A stretch of DNA of 64,000 nt from Paenibacillus_AP thailandensis (GTDB taxonomy: Bacteria; Bacillota; Bacilli; Paenibacillales; Paenibacillaceae), in the NCBI RefSeq assembly GCF_042685365.1, contig NZ_JBHUMY010000007.1, forward strand, positions 1 to 64,000. The letters are read 5' to 3'. Position 1 is the first letter of the stretch; the number at the start of each line of letters is the position of its first letter. Positions 16,888-25,618 of this stretch are shown here, piece by piece. Made by a program: the position numbers and the translations under genes. The notes under the pieces are model-generated. The model did not search any database. It was not told where the DNA came from and saw only the letters and a list, made by a program, of their open reading frames with translations.

Positions 16888-18302
16888 CTTTTCCCCTCCT
16901 TCAGCGCGCCGTACAACGAACGGTACGATGCGATGACGTCGCTTTGCTTGTAGAAACGCTTAACCCGGGCAAGCGCATTGCGTCCCATCTCCTGCCGAAG
17001 CTCCGGCGAGGCGGCAAGCTTCAATACGTGCTTGGCGATCATTTCGACATCCATGACCGGGGCGACAAGCCCCGACGGCCCGATACCGTCGTCCGCGCCG
17101 TTCAGCAGCTCCCGGCAGGAGCCTACATTCGTCGTGACAAACGGCTTGCCGCATGCCATCCCCTCCAGCACGGCCAAAGGCTGGCCTTCGCTGATGCTGG
17201 TCAGCAGAAGCAGGTCCATTCGGCCCGCGTATTCCTTCACGTTCACCCGACCGGTAAACGTAACGCCTTCAATGCCCATCGCCTCTACAAGCTGCAAGCA
17301 CTCCCCGTAGTACTCCTCGTCTTCTTCAACCGGCCCCATCACGTACAGCTCGGCCTCGGGAAGCCGCTCCTTGACAAGCGCAAAGCTTCGCAGCATCGTC
17401 TTGATGTCTTTAATCGGCACGATGCGGACGATCGCTCCGATCAAAAATTTGCCGTCCTCCGGCCGCTCGGGCAAGCCTTCGTATTCTTGGGCGTGCACGC
17501 CGTTCGGCACGACCGTTATTTTGGAAGGGTCGCAGCCCAGTTCGATTTGAATCTCCTTGTTGCGGTTGAACAAGGTGACGACTTTATCGGCATGGTCGTA
17601 AATGCAGGACGACAGCCTATAAAAATATTCGATCCACAAGTCTTTGAAATAGCCTTTGACCCAATCCGCCTTAATGATTTCTTCTTCCCGTTCCCGGGAG
17701 TAAATGCCGTGCTCCGTCAGTACGAGCGGACTGCCGTGCACGTGCTTGGCAAGCGCCCCCACAACGCCCGCATAACCGGTGGAAACGGAGTGATAGACGT
17801 CGGCCTTCGGAATGTCGTGCTTTAACGTCAAGAGCAGCGGCAGCACCATCGAACGCACTGTCCAGAACATCTCGGTAAACGGCACCATGGCGTATTTGTC
17901 GCGGCACAGCTCCTGAACAATGTCGAAATAATCCTTGCTGCCCAGAAACTCGCCGGCGTCCCGAAACTTGTCCGAGCGGACCAAGTCGAATATGCGGCCC
18001 CAATCGATATGCCCCTCGCCGCCCAGCAGCGCGCGGATGTCGCGGCGCTGGCCGCCGTTCAGCCGGTATCTCCGTCCCCAGACGCTTTCCTCGTCCAAGT
18101 AGGCGTCCAGAAACACTTCCTTCACTTCGGTCACGTTGCCGGGCAATTCGTATTTGAATTTTCCTCTGTCGGCGCTTTTTGCTCCGATGGCGAATATGAC
18201 GAATTCATGCTCGGGCATTTGCCGGATCAAGCCGTGTATCCAGCTCGATACCCCGCCGGTCACGTAAGGGTAAGAGCCTTCGGCGATTATCATGATTTTC
18301 AT
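16863..18302 (-). CDS. pelF: PelF, GT4-family glycosyltransferase for Pel polysaccharide
   Basis: Cytosolic glycosyltransferase that polymerises the Pel chain from UDP-sugar. The N-terminus MIIAEGSYPYVTGGVSSWIH is the hallmark of PelF. The catalytic GT4 part contains ITVVPNGV and the E-x7-E motif in SEGQPLAVLEGM. Length (479) is normal. Starts at 18311 (GTG overlapping the pelA stop), 18302 (ATG) and 18293 (ATG) are all possible; 18302 is used here. Coupled on both sides to pelA and pelG, consistent with one polycistronic message. Confidence 0.95.
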   Translation of the reverse strand: MKIMIIAEGSYPYVTGGVSSWIHGLIRQMPEHEFVIFAIGAKSADRGKFKYELPGNVTEVKEVFLDAYLDEESVWGRRYRLNGGQRRDIRALLGGEGHIDWGRIFDLVRSDKFRDAGEFLGSKDYFDIVQELCRDKYAMVPFTEMFWTVRSMVLPLLLTLKHDIPKADVYHSVSTGYAGVVGALAKHVHGSPLVLTEHGIYSREREEEIIKADWVKGYFKDLWIEYFYRLSSCIYDHADKVVTLFNRNKEIQIELGCDPSKITVVPNGVHAQEYEGLPERPEDGKFLIGAIVRIVPIKDIKTMLRSFALVKERLPEAELYVMGPVEEDEEYYGECLQLVEAMGIEGVTFTGRVNVKEYAGRMDLLLLTSISEGQPLAVLEGMACGKPFVTTNVGSCRELLNGADDGIGPSGLVAPVMDVEMIAKHVLKLAASPELRQEMGRNALARVKRFYKQSDVIASYRSLYGALKEGKRWPESALN

Positions 18303-18307
18303 CCTTC

Positions 18308-20131
18308 TCACCCGCCCAATCCGATTTCAAACGCGCTTTCCGTCGCGCGGACCAAATAAACGCCCGTATCGACTTCCGTCACCTTGCAATGCTTCAGCCT
18401 GCCGATCGGGCGGTCGGTCCGGAATATAAAATACATATCCGAGCCGAAGCTTGAGATATTGCCGAGAAGCGCGTCCGGTTTCCGCGTCCATGTCACTTGG
18501 GCGGCAAGCGTCTTCTCCATGTCGATCGCGCCTTCCGTCGCCGTCATCGGCCGCAGCCACGGGTAGCCGTCATGCAGCCGGGAGAGCTTATGCTCGAACC
18601 CTTCATACAGCTGCTTCCAGCTCTTGTCCTTCCTCCGCAAATCGTCCAAAATATCGTCCGGATGGACGAAATGGGAAAACACGCCCAGCGAAGTTAACGT
18701 ATTGGACTCGGCCCAAAGCTCGAATTCGGTATCCATATATCCGGACGTGATCCGCGGCATCTCGATAATGCCGTCGTCCGCCACTTCGAATTCCTGAACG
18801 TACGACTTGTTCGTCGCGTCCTCTTCGTATAAGGAAGCGATGACCATTAAATCGGGCCATGCCTGCTTCAGCGCTTCGCGGCCCGCTTCGTCCATCATGT
18901 TGGACGGCGGGACGTACGAGAGCATCTTGTATTCCGGAAACGTCTTGCCCGCGTACGCCAGCACTTCCTCGATGGAACTGGCCATGGCGCCGCTGTCCGG
19001 CCAAGGCTTGTAGCCGTAATAATCCGCTACCTCCTGGCTTAGCTGGAGCGACTGGTGATTGTAGCCGTGGATGCCCAGCTCTCCCCCGCTTTTAATAACC
19101 TCGCGGCCGTAGGAAATCAAATTGTATTTGTCTTCGTCAACGGGCGATTGAAAAGGCGGCTCGGTCCTGTCGTTATACGATTGGATCAAAACGGCGGTAA
19201 ATTTGGTATTCGTCCGCTTCGCCGCCTTCAGCATATCGGGCCACCATATTTCGCGGTAGAAGCGGGCGATGTCCATCCCGTAATCCGCATAGATGTTGTC
19301 GTTTATGCCTTTGGCAACCGGAGAAGGGAAGTCGTCGATATACATCTGCTTCACGTTAAAGATCGGATATATGAAATCGGGCTCCAGCAGGCTAAGCCCG
19401 CCGGCAAGCATTCCGCGGTTAATTTTTTCCTGCAGCATCGTCCCGTTGAACAGCATAAACGCGCCTTGCCCGTATTCCCGCTTCCACATAAGCGGGATGC
19501 CTTCCCCGCTTTCCGCCAGCAGCTCCGAGCTGCCGTCGATTTCGACGCTGTTCGCGAAATTCACCATGAAGTCGTCGTTATAGCTCGTACCCTCTCCCTT
19601 AAAGAGCACGTTCCGGACGAGCTTGATTCCTTTCGCGTTGAAGGGACTGCCGGCGTTCACAATGCCAAGCTTGCGGTAAATCCGGTAAAAGGACCGGTCC
19701 TGCTCCAGCCTGCCGGCGAACATCGCGTAAGCCCCCTGCTCCACATGCTCAAGCAGCCGGTCCAGTCCCGCGAACTTGTCGAGATGCTGAAACGCGACGA
19801 TCGTGACGTCGCAGCTTTCCGGCTCGAAGCTGTCCGCCGTCACGTCGAATTCGGCGGTTTGTTTTTTCATATAATCAAGCGTTTTAACGGCGTTGGCGCG
19901 AATTTTATCCGATTCCGGCTCGTCGGACGCGTACGCGACGCAGTACAGCGGGTCGTCCGCGCCCCAAGCGGCAGGCTCCGCGCCCGCCGCCGTTCTTTCT
20001 TCGGACAAATGCGTGTTTCGGCTAAACTCCAGAACGAATTCCGACCGCGACAGCTGCACGATGATCGCCAGCGCCATGACGCCCGCAATAATAAAGTAAA
20101 CGTTGCGCTTGTATCTCACTTCTTTGTTCAT
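18308..20131 (-). CDS. pelA: PelA-like deacetylase, DUF2194 family
   Basis: Membrane-anchored exopolysaccharide-modifying protein, 607 residues. A single N-terminal transmembrane helix (about 10-30) is followed by an extracellular region. Residues about 265-520 resemble a CE4-type deacetylase fold, with an acidic metal-site motif (YIDDFPSP), the H-x3-H motif (GIHGYNHQS) and a later SHFVHPDD motif. Gram-positive Pel clusters carry a deacetylase-only PelA, lacking the glycoside hydrolase domain of Pseudomonas PelA; this fits. ATG 20131 behind GGAAGG, overlapping the pelE stop region. It would deacetylate GalNAc units of the nascent polymer, giving it positive charge (family knowledge). Confidence 0.85.
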   Translation of the reverse strand: MNKEVRYKRNVYFIIAGVMALAIIVQLSRSEFVLEFSRNTHLSEERTAAGAEPAAWGADDPLYCVAYASDEPESDKIRANAVKTLDYMKKQTAEFDVTADSFEPESCDVTIVAFQHLDKFAGLDRLLEHVEQGAYAMFAGRLEQDRSFYRIYRKLGIVNAGSPFNAKGIKLVRNVLFKGEGTSYNDDFMVNFANSVEIDGSSELLAESGEGIPLMWKREYGQGAFMLFNGTMLQEKINRGMLAGGLSLLEPDFIYPIFNVKQMYIDDFPSPVAKGINDNIYADYGMDIARFYREIWWPDMLKAAKRTNTKFTAVLIQSYNDRTEPPFQSPVDEDKYNLISYGREVIKSGGELGIHGYNHQSLQLSQEVADYYGYKPWPDSGAMASSIEEVLAYAGKTFPEYKMLSYVPPSNMMDEAGREALKQAWPDLMVIASLYEEDATNKSYVQEFEVADDGIIEMPRITSGYMDTEFELWAESNTLTSLGVFSHFVHPDDILDDLRRKDKSWKQLYEGFEHKLSRLHDGYPWLRPMTATEGAIDMEKTLAAQVTWTRKPDALLGNISSFGSDMYFIFRTDRPIGRLKHCKVTEVDTGVYLVRATESAFEIGLGG

Positions 20132-20132
20132 T

Positions 20133-21026
20133 TCATGCACCTTCCGCCCATAGTCGAACCTGCGTTAATCCGCGATGGGAAAGACGGACCGGAGAGTTTT
20201 TCAAGCCGTCGAGCACGGCTTGGATTTTCCCGTACGACCGCATATAATAATAAACCTCGATCAGAAGCAAATAAGGCTCTTCCTTGTCCGGATAACGCTC
20301 CTTGTATAACGACGCCGTCTCTTCGGCGTCCCGGTAGCGCCCAAGCTCGATTTCGGCCGCGGCCTTCCGCCGGTAAGCCTGTTCAGCGGCCGGATCCAAT
20401 TCGATTTCCCGCGCAAGCAAACCTAGATAGGTCGTTTTGTAATTTTTTAACGATTGTCCGTCCAAAAATCCGCTGCGCGTATAGCCGTCGATCACTTCCG
20501 CGTAAGCGCGCAGCACCTCCAAATCGTTTCTGTCCGCCTCGTAGCGGACGGACAGCTCCTGCAGCGAAAGCGTAAGATTCCGCTTCACCTCTACGATGGC
20601 GCTGACCGCATAATGGGACGTCTCGCTGTCTTCGTTGCCGACGCCCTTCTGCAGCACGTCGAGATGCTTCATCGCGTCGAGCTTCAGCAAATCGAGCATG
20701 ACTTTGCGCCGGTCCGCAATATCGCCAAGCACAAGCGCTTCCTCGACCGGGATGACATCCAGCTCTTTCTCGATCTCCATCTTCGCATGCACGGTCGTAA
20801 ACTGTACGTCAAACTCCCTGTCGGCAAAGACGTCGCGGTCCGGCTTGTCCTTATCCCGGGTCCGGTATAAGCGGCCTGGCCAAAACAATGGCGTCAGCCA
20901 GCCTATAACCGGAAGCGCGATGACGACGCTGCCGCGGACCAGCCATTCCTTGGGCGAGCGGGGATAAAGAAGCACAACGGCAATAACGGAAACAAGGCAG
21001 TATGCGACAAAAGCCAACTCAAGCAT
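20133..21026 (-). CDS. pelE: PelE-like membrane protein with TPR repeats
   Basis: A 297-residue protein with two N-terminal transmembrane helices (about 1-20 and 30-50) and a mostly helical cytosolic region containing TPR-like repeats (YRRKAAAEIELGRYRDAEETA, YLLLIEVYYYMRSYGKIQAV). PelE couples PelD to the synthase complex in known Pel systems. Start ATG 21026 (MLELAFVAYCLV) lies behind GAGG and overlaps the pelD stop in ATGCTTGA; the longer in-frame reading has no ribosome binding site. Sequence conservation of PelE is low, so the call rests on position, topology and the TPR region. Confidence 0.8.
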   Translation of the reverse strand: MLELAFVAYCLVSVIAVVLLYPRSPKEWLVRGSVVIALPVIGWLTPLFWPGRLYRTRDKDKPDRDVFADREFDVQFTTVHAKMEIEKELDVIPVEEALVLGDIADRRKVMLDLLKLDAMKHLDVLQKGVGNEDSETSHYAVSAIVEVKRNLTLSLQELSVRYEADRNDLEVLRAYAEVIDGYTRSGFLDGQSLKNYKTTYLGLLAREIELDPAAEQAYRRKAAAEIELGRYRDAEETASLYKERYPDKEEPYLLLIEVYYYMRSYGKIQAVLDGLKNSPVRLSHRGLTQVRLWAEGA

Positions 21027-23217
21027 AAGCCGCTTCCTCTTCCGCAAGCGAGATCGCCAGCCCGTTTTTATGAAACCGCTCCACGACTTGGCCCGCATCT
21101 CTTTGCGACGTATTCGAGAGCAGGAGCAGCACCCGTCCTTGCTCGTTCAGGCCGATATAATCCGTTTCGCGCAGCAGCTTGGCGGCTTTGTCCGCAAATT
21201 CGGCGGCCGGTCCTTGCCCCGTTCCTCTCATCAATAAGTAAGGAATCCCGTGCTGATTCCACGATGCCCGCTTCGCTTCGATGATGGCGTTAAAGGCTTC
21301 TGGCCGCAGCAAGGCGGTGCCTTCTACGTAGCGCTTCTCCTCCATCGCGCTTATGTAAGACATGGCGCGGGTAAACGAAGACGTAACGAGCTCGGCGACG
21401 ACTCGGAACAGATTTTCCTGATACATGGTAAATTTGTGGAACGGCATGCCGTCAATCGCAATGACGGCTACCGTTGCGCCGCCGCTGCGGATGGGAGCCG
21501 CCATCAGAGGCGCGTCCTCTTGCAGCGTTTTATTGCGGAAAATACGTCCGTCCCGCATCACTTGGCTCAGGAAAGCAGAATCCGCCACCTTGATCGATTT
21601 CGGCATCGAGTCCGATCCTTCCGTACCGGCGATAAGCCGAAGATAAGTGCCCTCTTTGTTCGCCGAATAAATCGACACTTGGCCGGCGTCCATCGTCGAG
21701 GAGACGACGTTCACCGTAGCGGACAAGATTTGCTCCGGCTCCAAGCTTTCCAGGCTTTTCGTAATGGAATAAATTTTGCCGATGCTTTCCTCGCTGGTCA
21801 TAATGCGACGCTGCAGATCGTCTTTCACGCTCCGGACGTCGGCGTATACCTCGTTCAAGAAGCGGTAGCGCTCGGCCAGCTCGTCGTTTTTACGGCGCTG
21901 CTCGCGCAAAATGTTGTTTTTCCGGTCAATCGCATATCCGATAACGAGCCCGATGAACAAATACGCCGCCATTCGGAAAAAAAACTCGGTCGTATAAAAA
22001 AGAGAAATCAATTCTCTTCCTTCTTCCAGCTGCTCCGCCACCATTAACAGAATCGAAAGGCCCGCCGCCACGACCGATTGCCGGCTGCCGTAAAGAATCC
22101 CCATCACGAATATGTAAATGATGTTCAGGTCCATAAACGAATACAGCTCGTTCCAATCCATGAACGTCACCCACGCCATAGCGGCGAATGCAAGACCGTT
22201 TTCGATAAAAGGAAGAGCCTTCTTTAACGGCGGCCTTAGCGCGGAAAGCCGTTTGCTCAGGCGAACGGAATTTCGCCCTTCCTCTTGGCCTCCTTTGTTC
22301 GCTTGAAACCAAACGTACGTTTTGGCAAGTCCTTCGCGGAGCGTATATAACGGAGCCCAGTCCAAATCGCGGCATACTTTGGCGTTGTTCAAAGACGAAT
22401 GCCGGATATCTCCTTCCCGTTCTTCCCGATGCTCGACCTCGACCGGGCGGGCGTGAATGCTCTCCAGCATGGCAATCAGCTCGAGAATCGAATGCTCGGT
22501 GTTGGCGGACAAGTTGTATACGCCCGACAACGACGAATAGGAAGCCCGGTATATCGCGTCCGCGACATCCTGTACGAATATAAAGTCGCGCGTCTGTTTG
22601 CCGTCCCCGTTAATATACAGCTTCTCGCCGGCCAACAGCTTGTCCATAAAGACCGAAACGACGCCGCCCTCTCCTTTGACGCCCTGCCGGGGACCGTAAA
22701 CGTTCGAAAAACGAAAAACAAGCGTGTCCAGGCCGTAAAGCTCTCTCCATTTGAAGCAATACGACTCGCCGGCAAGCTTGCTGATCCCGTAAGGCGATAG
22801 CGGATCTCCCGGCTCCGTCTCCCCGAGCGGCGTCCGGTCGTTGGCGCCGTACACAGCCGCCGAGGAGGCGAAAATAAATTTCCGGGCTTTGTATTTCTGA
22901 GCCAGCGTGAGCATATTGACAAGGCCTATAATATTGGATTCCGAATCGGTCTGGGGATTCCGCATCGATTCGGCGACGTCGACCTGCGCCGCAAGGTGAA
23001 CAACCGCGTCGAACCGGTTGGACCGGAACACTTCCTCGCATTTGTCGTCTTCCGCGGATAAAATGTAACCCTTATGCTTAAAGTCGACGTTGCTTCGGTT
23101 TCCCGTAGACAAGTTATCGATAATGAAGACGTCGTAGCCTTCCTTGTAAAACCGTTCCGCCACATGCGATCCGATAAATCCGTAGCCTCCGGTCACTAGT
23201 ACTTTCAACCTACGCAC
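21019..23217 (-). CDS. pelD: Fusion of NAD-dependent UDP-sugar epimerase and PelD c-di-GMP receptor
   Basis: First gene of the operon, 732 residues. Residues 1-305 are an extended SDR epimerase: G10-x2-G13-x2-G16 Rossmann motif, catalytic Y143-x3-K147 (SPYGISK), and FSNVYGPRQG. Residues about 333-430 form membrane helices, followed by a coiled linker (about 430-480), a GAF domain (about 485-620) and a degenerate GGDEF domain (about 630-732): the PelD architecture. The GGDEF position reads EQGRV, but R683-E-T-D686 preserves an RxxD I-site. The epimerase probably supplies UDP-GalNAc (or UDP-Gal) for Pel, the role of separate PelX in some pseudomonads. Fusion would tie precursor supply to the c-di-GMP-controlled synthase. 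Confidence 0.9.
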   Translation of the reverse strand: MRRLKVLVTGGYGFIGSHVAERFYKEGYDVFIIDNLSTGNRSNVDFKHKGYILSAEDDKCEEVFRSNRFDAVVHLAAQVDVAESMRNPQTDSESNIIGLVNMLTLAQKYKARKFIFASSAAVYGANDRTPLGETEPGDPLSPYGISKLAGESYCFKWRELYGLDTLVFRFSNVYGPRQGVKGEGGVVSVFMDKLLAGEKLYINGDGKQTRDFIFVQDVADAIYRASYSSLSGVYNLSANTEHSILELIAMLESIHARPVEVEHREEREGDIRHSSLNNAKVCRDLDWAPLYTLREGLAKTYVWFQANKGGQEEGRNSVRLSKRLSALRPPLKKALPFIENGLAFAAMAWVTFMDWNELYSFMDLNIIYIFVMGILYGSRQSVVAAGLSILLMVAEQLEEGRELISLFYTTEFFFRMAAYLFIGLVIGYAIDRKNNILREQRRKNDELAERYRFLNEVYADVRSVKDDLQRRIMTSEESIGKIYSITKSLESLEPEQILSATVNVVSSTMDAGQVSIYSANKEGTYLRLIAGTEGSDSMPKSIKVADSAFLSQVMRDGRIFRNKTLQEDAPLMAAPIRSGGATVAVIAIDGMPFHKFTMYQENLFRVVAELVTSSFTRAMSYISAMEEKRYVEGTALLRPEAFNAIIEAKRASWNQHGIPYLLMRGTGQGPAAEFADKAAKLLRETDYIGLNEQGRVLLLLSNTSQRDAGQVVERFHKNGLAISLAEEEAAYA

Positions 23218-23378
23218 TTCCTTCCCGAGCTTTAAGAGAAATTGGAGATTTATCCAATTTAATGTCGATTAGTGAAAAAGAACAACTAGAACAGTCTAGC
23301 AAATCGTTCTATACATATTCTAAACAAGGTCTTTAGTCCTTGGAAGACCGGCGATAAAAATCGTTTGGGAAAAGATGA

Positions 23379-23405
23379 AGGGCATGGGCCTAAAGCCCAT
23401 GCCCT
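23379..23405 (-). terminator. Hairpin terminator after the beta-helix protein gene
   Basis: 11-bp perfect stem AGGGCATGGGC / GCCCATGCCCT; only a short T-tract follows on the minus strand. It separates the beta-helix gene from the Pel-type operon, which begins 162 nt downstream. Confidence 0.7.
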
Positions 23406-23431
23406 CGAATGAAATAGGGGCGAGCTATCTA

Positions 23432-25447
23432 TTAGCGGTTAACGTAAGCCTCGGAAAGCGTCTGCCAATTTCCGGCAGGCAGCTTGTCGGTCGCGGAATC
23501 GTTCCATACGTAACCGACGCGGATATTCGTTCCCGCTCCACCGAGGGCGGACAACGGAATGGATGCTTCCGCAGCGGTTTCGGTCGCGGCATATAGAACT
23601 GCGGCGTCTGCGGAAGCCCATTTCCAATCGCTCCCGGACCCCTCGTAACGGTATAAGCGGCCGTTTTCAACCAAATAATCGGCGCCCGTTTGTTTCCAAA
23701 GCGAAAGCTGAAAGCCGCTTTTGGCGTTATTGTCCGTATTCAAGTAAAACTGGGCTTTGGAGGTCATTTTAGTCCCTTCCGCCAGCAGGTACAGCGTCTC
23801 GCCCGTCGTATAGGCCCGCAAAGCTTTGGCGTTTGCAGCGCCGCGATTAAGAACCGGAACGCCTTTCCAGTCGGCTGCGCTGCCGTCTACGGCAAGCGCG
23901 CTCGAAGCGGTTTCCTTGGCGCCGATATCGATGCCGTTGCCCTGCAGCCGGGCTTCTCCCGCATAATCCGTATCGCCGGCAATGTCCGCAGGCAATGCCG
24001 TCCCCCGGTCGACGGCAGGCGAACGGTACGATAAATTCAGACCTTTGGCCGTAAACGTTGTAAACAGCGGATCGGCGAATAACGAATGGGCGTCGTTCCC
24101 CGAGCCTTGCTTATAAGCGGCCCAGCTCGTATAAGCCGCTCCGTTCCATTCCCAATAATCGGCCGCCGTTCCGGCATCGTTATAATAAAGGTTGTAGTCG
24201 ACCGCGTTGCCGGAGCCGCTAGTATTGTCCTTAATGATTCCGGGCAGGTTCGAATGGCTGAAAATGACGTTGTTGGCGATGCGGTTGTCCCGGTTATTCC
24301 ACTGCAGCGTAATATCCCGGTAGCCTTGCCGAAGCGTATCGTTATGGACAAACGTATTGTTGACGATCTCGTTGTTTGCGGCTCCGCCGCTTTCGGCATC
24401 CGCCCCGCCCATAATGAGCCCGGCCCCCAAATTGTCGTGAACGTAATTGTTCCGCACGACGACACGGCTGGTCGCTTTGCCTTTCTTCTCGCTGGCGAGC
24501 TCGATGCCGAAGTCGTTGCCGTAAACGTCATTGCGCTCGATCGTGATGCCTGTCGCCCCGTCGGCGTAGATGCCGCCCGCCGAATGAACCCCTTCGCCGT
24601 AGGCGGGATTACTCGACGAATCGATGCCGTATACGGTGTTTTCCGATACGATGCCGTTGCGGGCCTGGTCCGTGCAAGCGCCGGTGCAAGCGCCGTAGAA
24701 GCCCGCCAGCACGATGCCGATATTGTTGTTGTCGTGAACGGTATTGCCGGATACGACAAACCCGTCGATATCGCCGCTTAACGTGACCGACTCGCTGCTG
24801 CCGGTCATTAAATGGTGGACCTCGTTGTTTTGTATGACAAGGCCGGTAACCGGTTTGTCGCCCAAGACGTGAATGCCGTGGGCGTTCCCTTGACTGGAGC
24901 GGTTTTCGATATGATGCACGTTGTTGCCGATCAATTGAATGTTGTCCGCCCCGTTATGTATGCGAATGCCGGCCGGCGTTGCGGATTTGCTGTCCGTCGT
25001 CAGGCCGCGAAGCTCGAATCCCTTCAATACGACATCGCTTATGCCCGAAAACTCTACCAGCGCTTCCGCCCCGGTTGGCTTCAACGAAGAGCCGTCGATA
25101 ACGGGCACCTCCGTCCCGTAATTTTCGAATGTAATAGATCCGCCGTCTTTCGTCCCGGACACATTGATGTCCACCAGCTCGCGGTAAACGCCTCCCCGGA
25201 CGTAAACCTTCTCTCCGGGCCTAAGCGTATTTGCCGCTTTCTGAATCGTTCTCCACGGCGCTTCGAACGTTCCCGGATTGTTGTCGTTGCCGCCGGGCGC
25301 TACATAATAAACGCCGCTTTCCCCGTCCGCCCGGACCGCTGCCGGCGGCGCCGAAACGAGCAGCAACACAAGCAAAGCGGCGACAAAAAAACGAAATGCG
25401 GTATAGTTGAAAGGGCTCGTATTCGTTATGCAGCCGGTACGTTTCAT
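23432..25447 (-). CDS. Secreted right-handed beta-helix protein with C-terminal CBM9-like domain
   Basis: Exported 671-residue protein. ATG 25447 (MKRTGC) behind GAGAGG gives a clear signal peptide ending near AVRADG. A DUF1565-like start (YYVAPGGNDNNPGTFEAPW) leads into a parallel beta-helix of repeated NxIxxNxV-type rungs (about 60-500), the fold of pectate lyases and polysaccharide-processing enzymes. The last 150 residues (from LAVDGSAADWKG) look like a CBM9/DOMON-type carbohydrate-binding sandwich. No catalytic residues can be assigned from sequence alone. It lies just upstream of the Pel-type operon with its own terminator, so it may bind or cut that polymer (inference). Confidence 0.85.
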   Translation of the reverse strand: MKRTGCITNTSPFNYTAFRFFVAALLVLLLVSAPPAAVRADGESGVYYVAPGGNDNNPGTFEAPWRTIQKAANTLRPGEKVYVRGGVYRELVDINVSGTKDGGSITFENYGTEVPVIDGSSLKPTGAEALVEFSGISDVVLKGFELRGLTTDSKSATPAGIRIHNGADNIQLIGNNVHHIENRSSQGNAHGIHVLGDKPVTGLVIQNNEVHHLMTGSSESVTLSGDIDGFVVSGNTVHDNNNIGIVLAGFYGACTGACTDQARNGIVSENTVYGIDSSSNPAYGEGVHSAGGIYADGATGITIERNDVYGNDFGIELASEKKGKATSRVVVRNNYVHDNLGAGLIMGGADAESGGAANNEIVNNTFVHNDTLRQGYRDITLQWNNRDNRIANNVIFSHSNLPGIIKDNTSGSGNAVDYNLYYNDAGTAADYWEWNGAAYTSWAAYKQGSGNDAHSLFADPLFTTFTAKGLNLSYRSPAVDRGTALPADIAGDTDYAGEARLQGNGIDIGAKETASSALAVDGSAADWKGVPVLNRGAANAKALRAYTTGETLYLLAEGTKMTSKAQFYLNTDNNAKSGFQLSLWKQTGADYLVENGRLYRYEGSGSDWKWASADAAVLYAATETAAEASIPLSALGGAGTNIRVGYVWNDSATDKLPAGNWQTLSEAYVNR

Positions 25448-25568
25448 TGTCGCTTGTTCCTCTCCCGCCATTCATAATCCAAAGTAAAATTAGTTGCTAT
25501 TATACGATAAAAGCGTCACGGTTGACTATTGTTTTTTCGTCAGGACTGCACGGCTGGTTGACCGGCAT

Positions 25569-25603
25569 AAAAAAGAAGCTCTCCAAATCTGGAGAGCCTC
25601 TTC
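25569..25603 (-). terminator. Terminator of groES-groEL
   Basis: Hairpin with core stem GCTCTCCA / TGGAGAGC and a minus-strand T-run, directly after the groEL stop. Confidence 0.85.
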
Positions 25604-25618
25604 GTGTATGGCGAGGGA

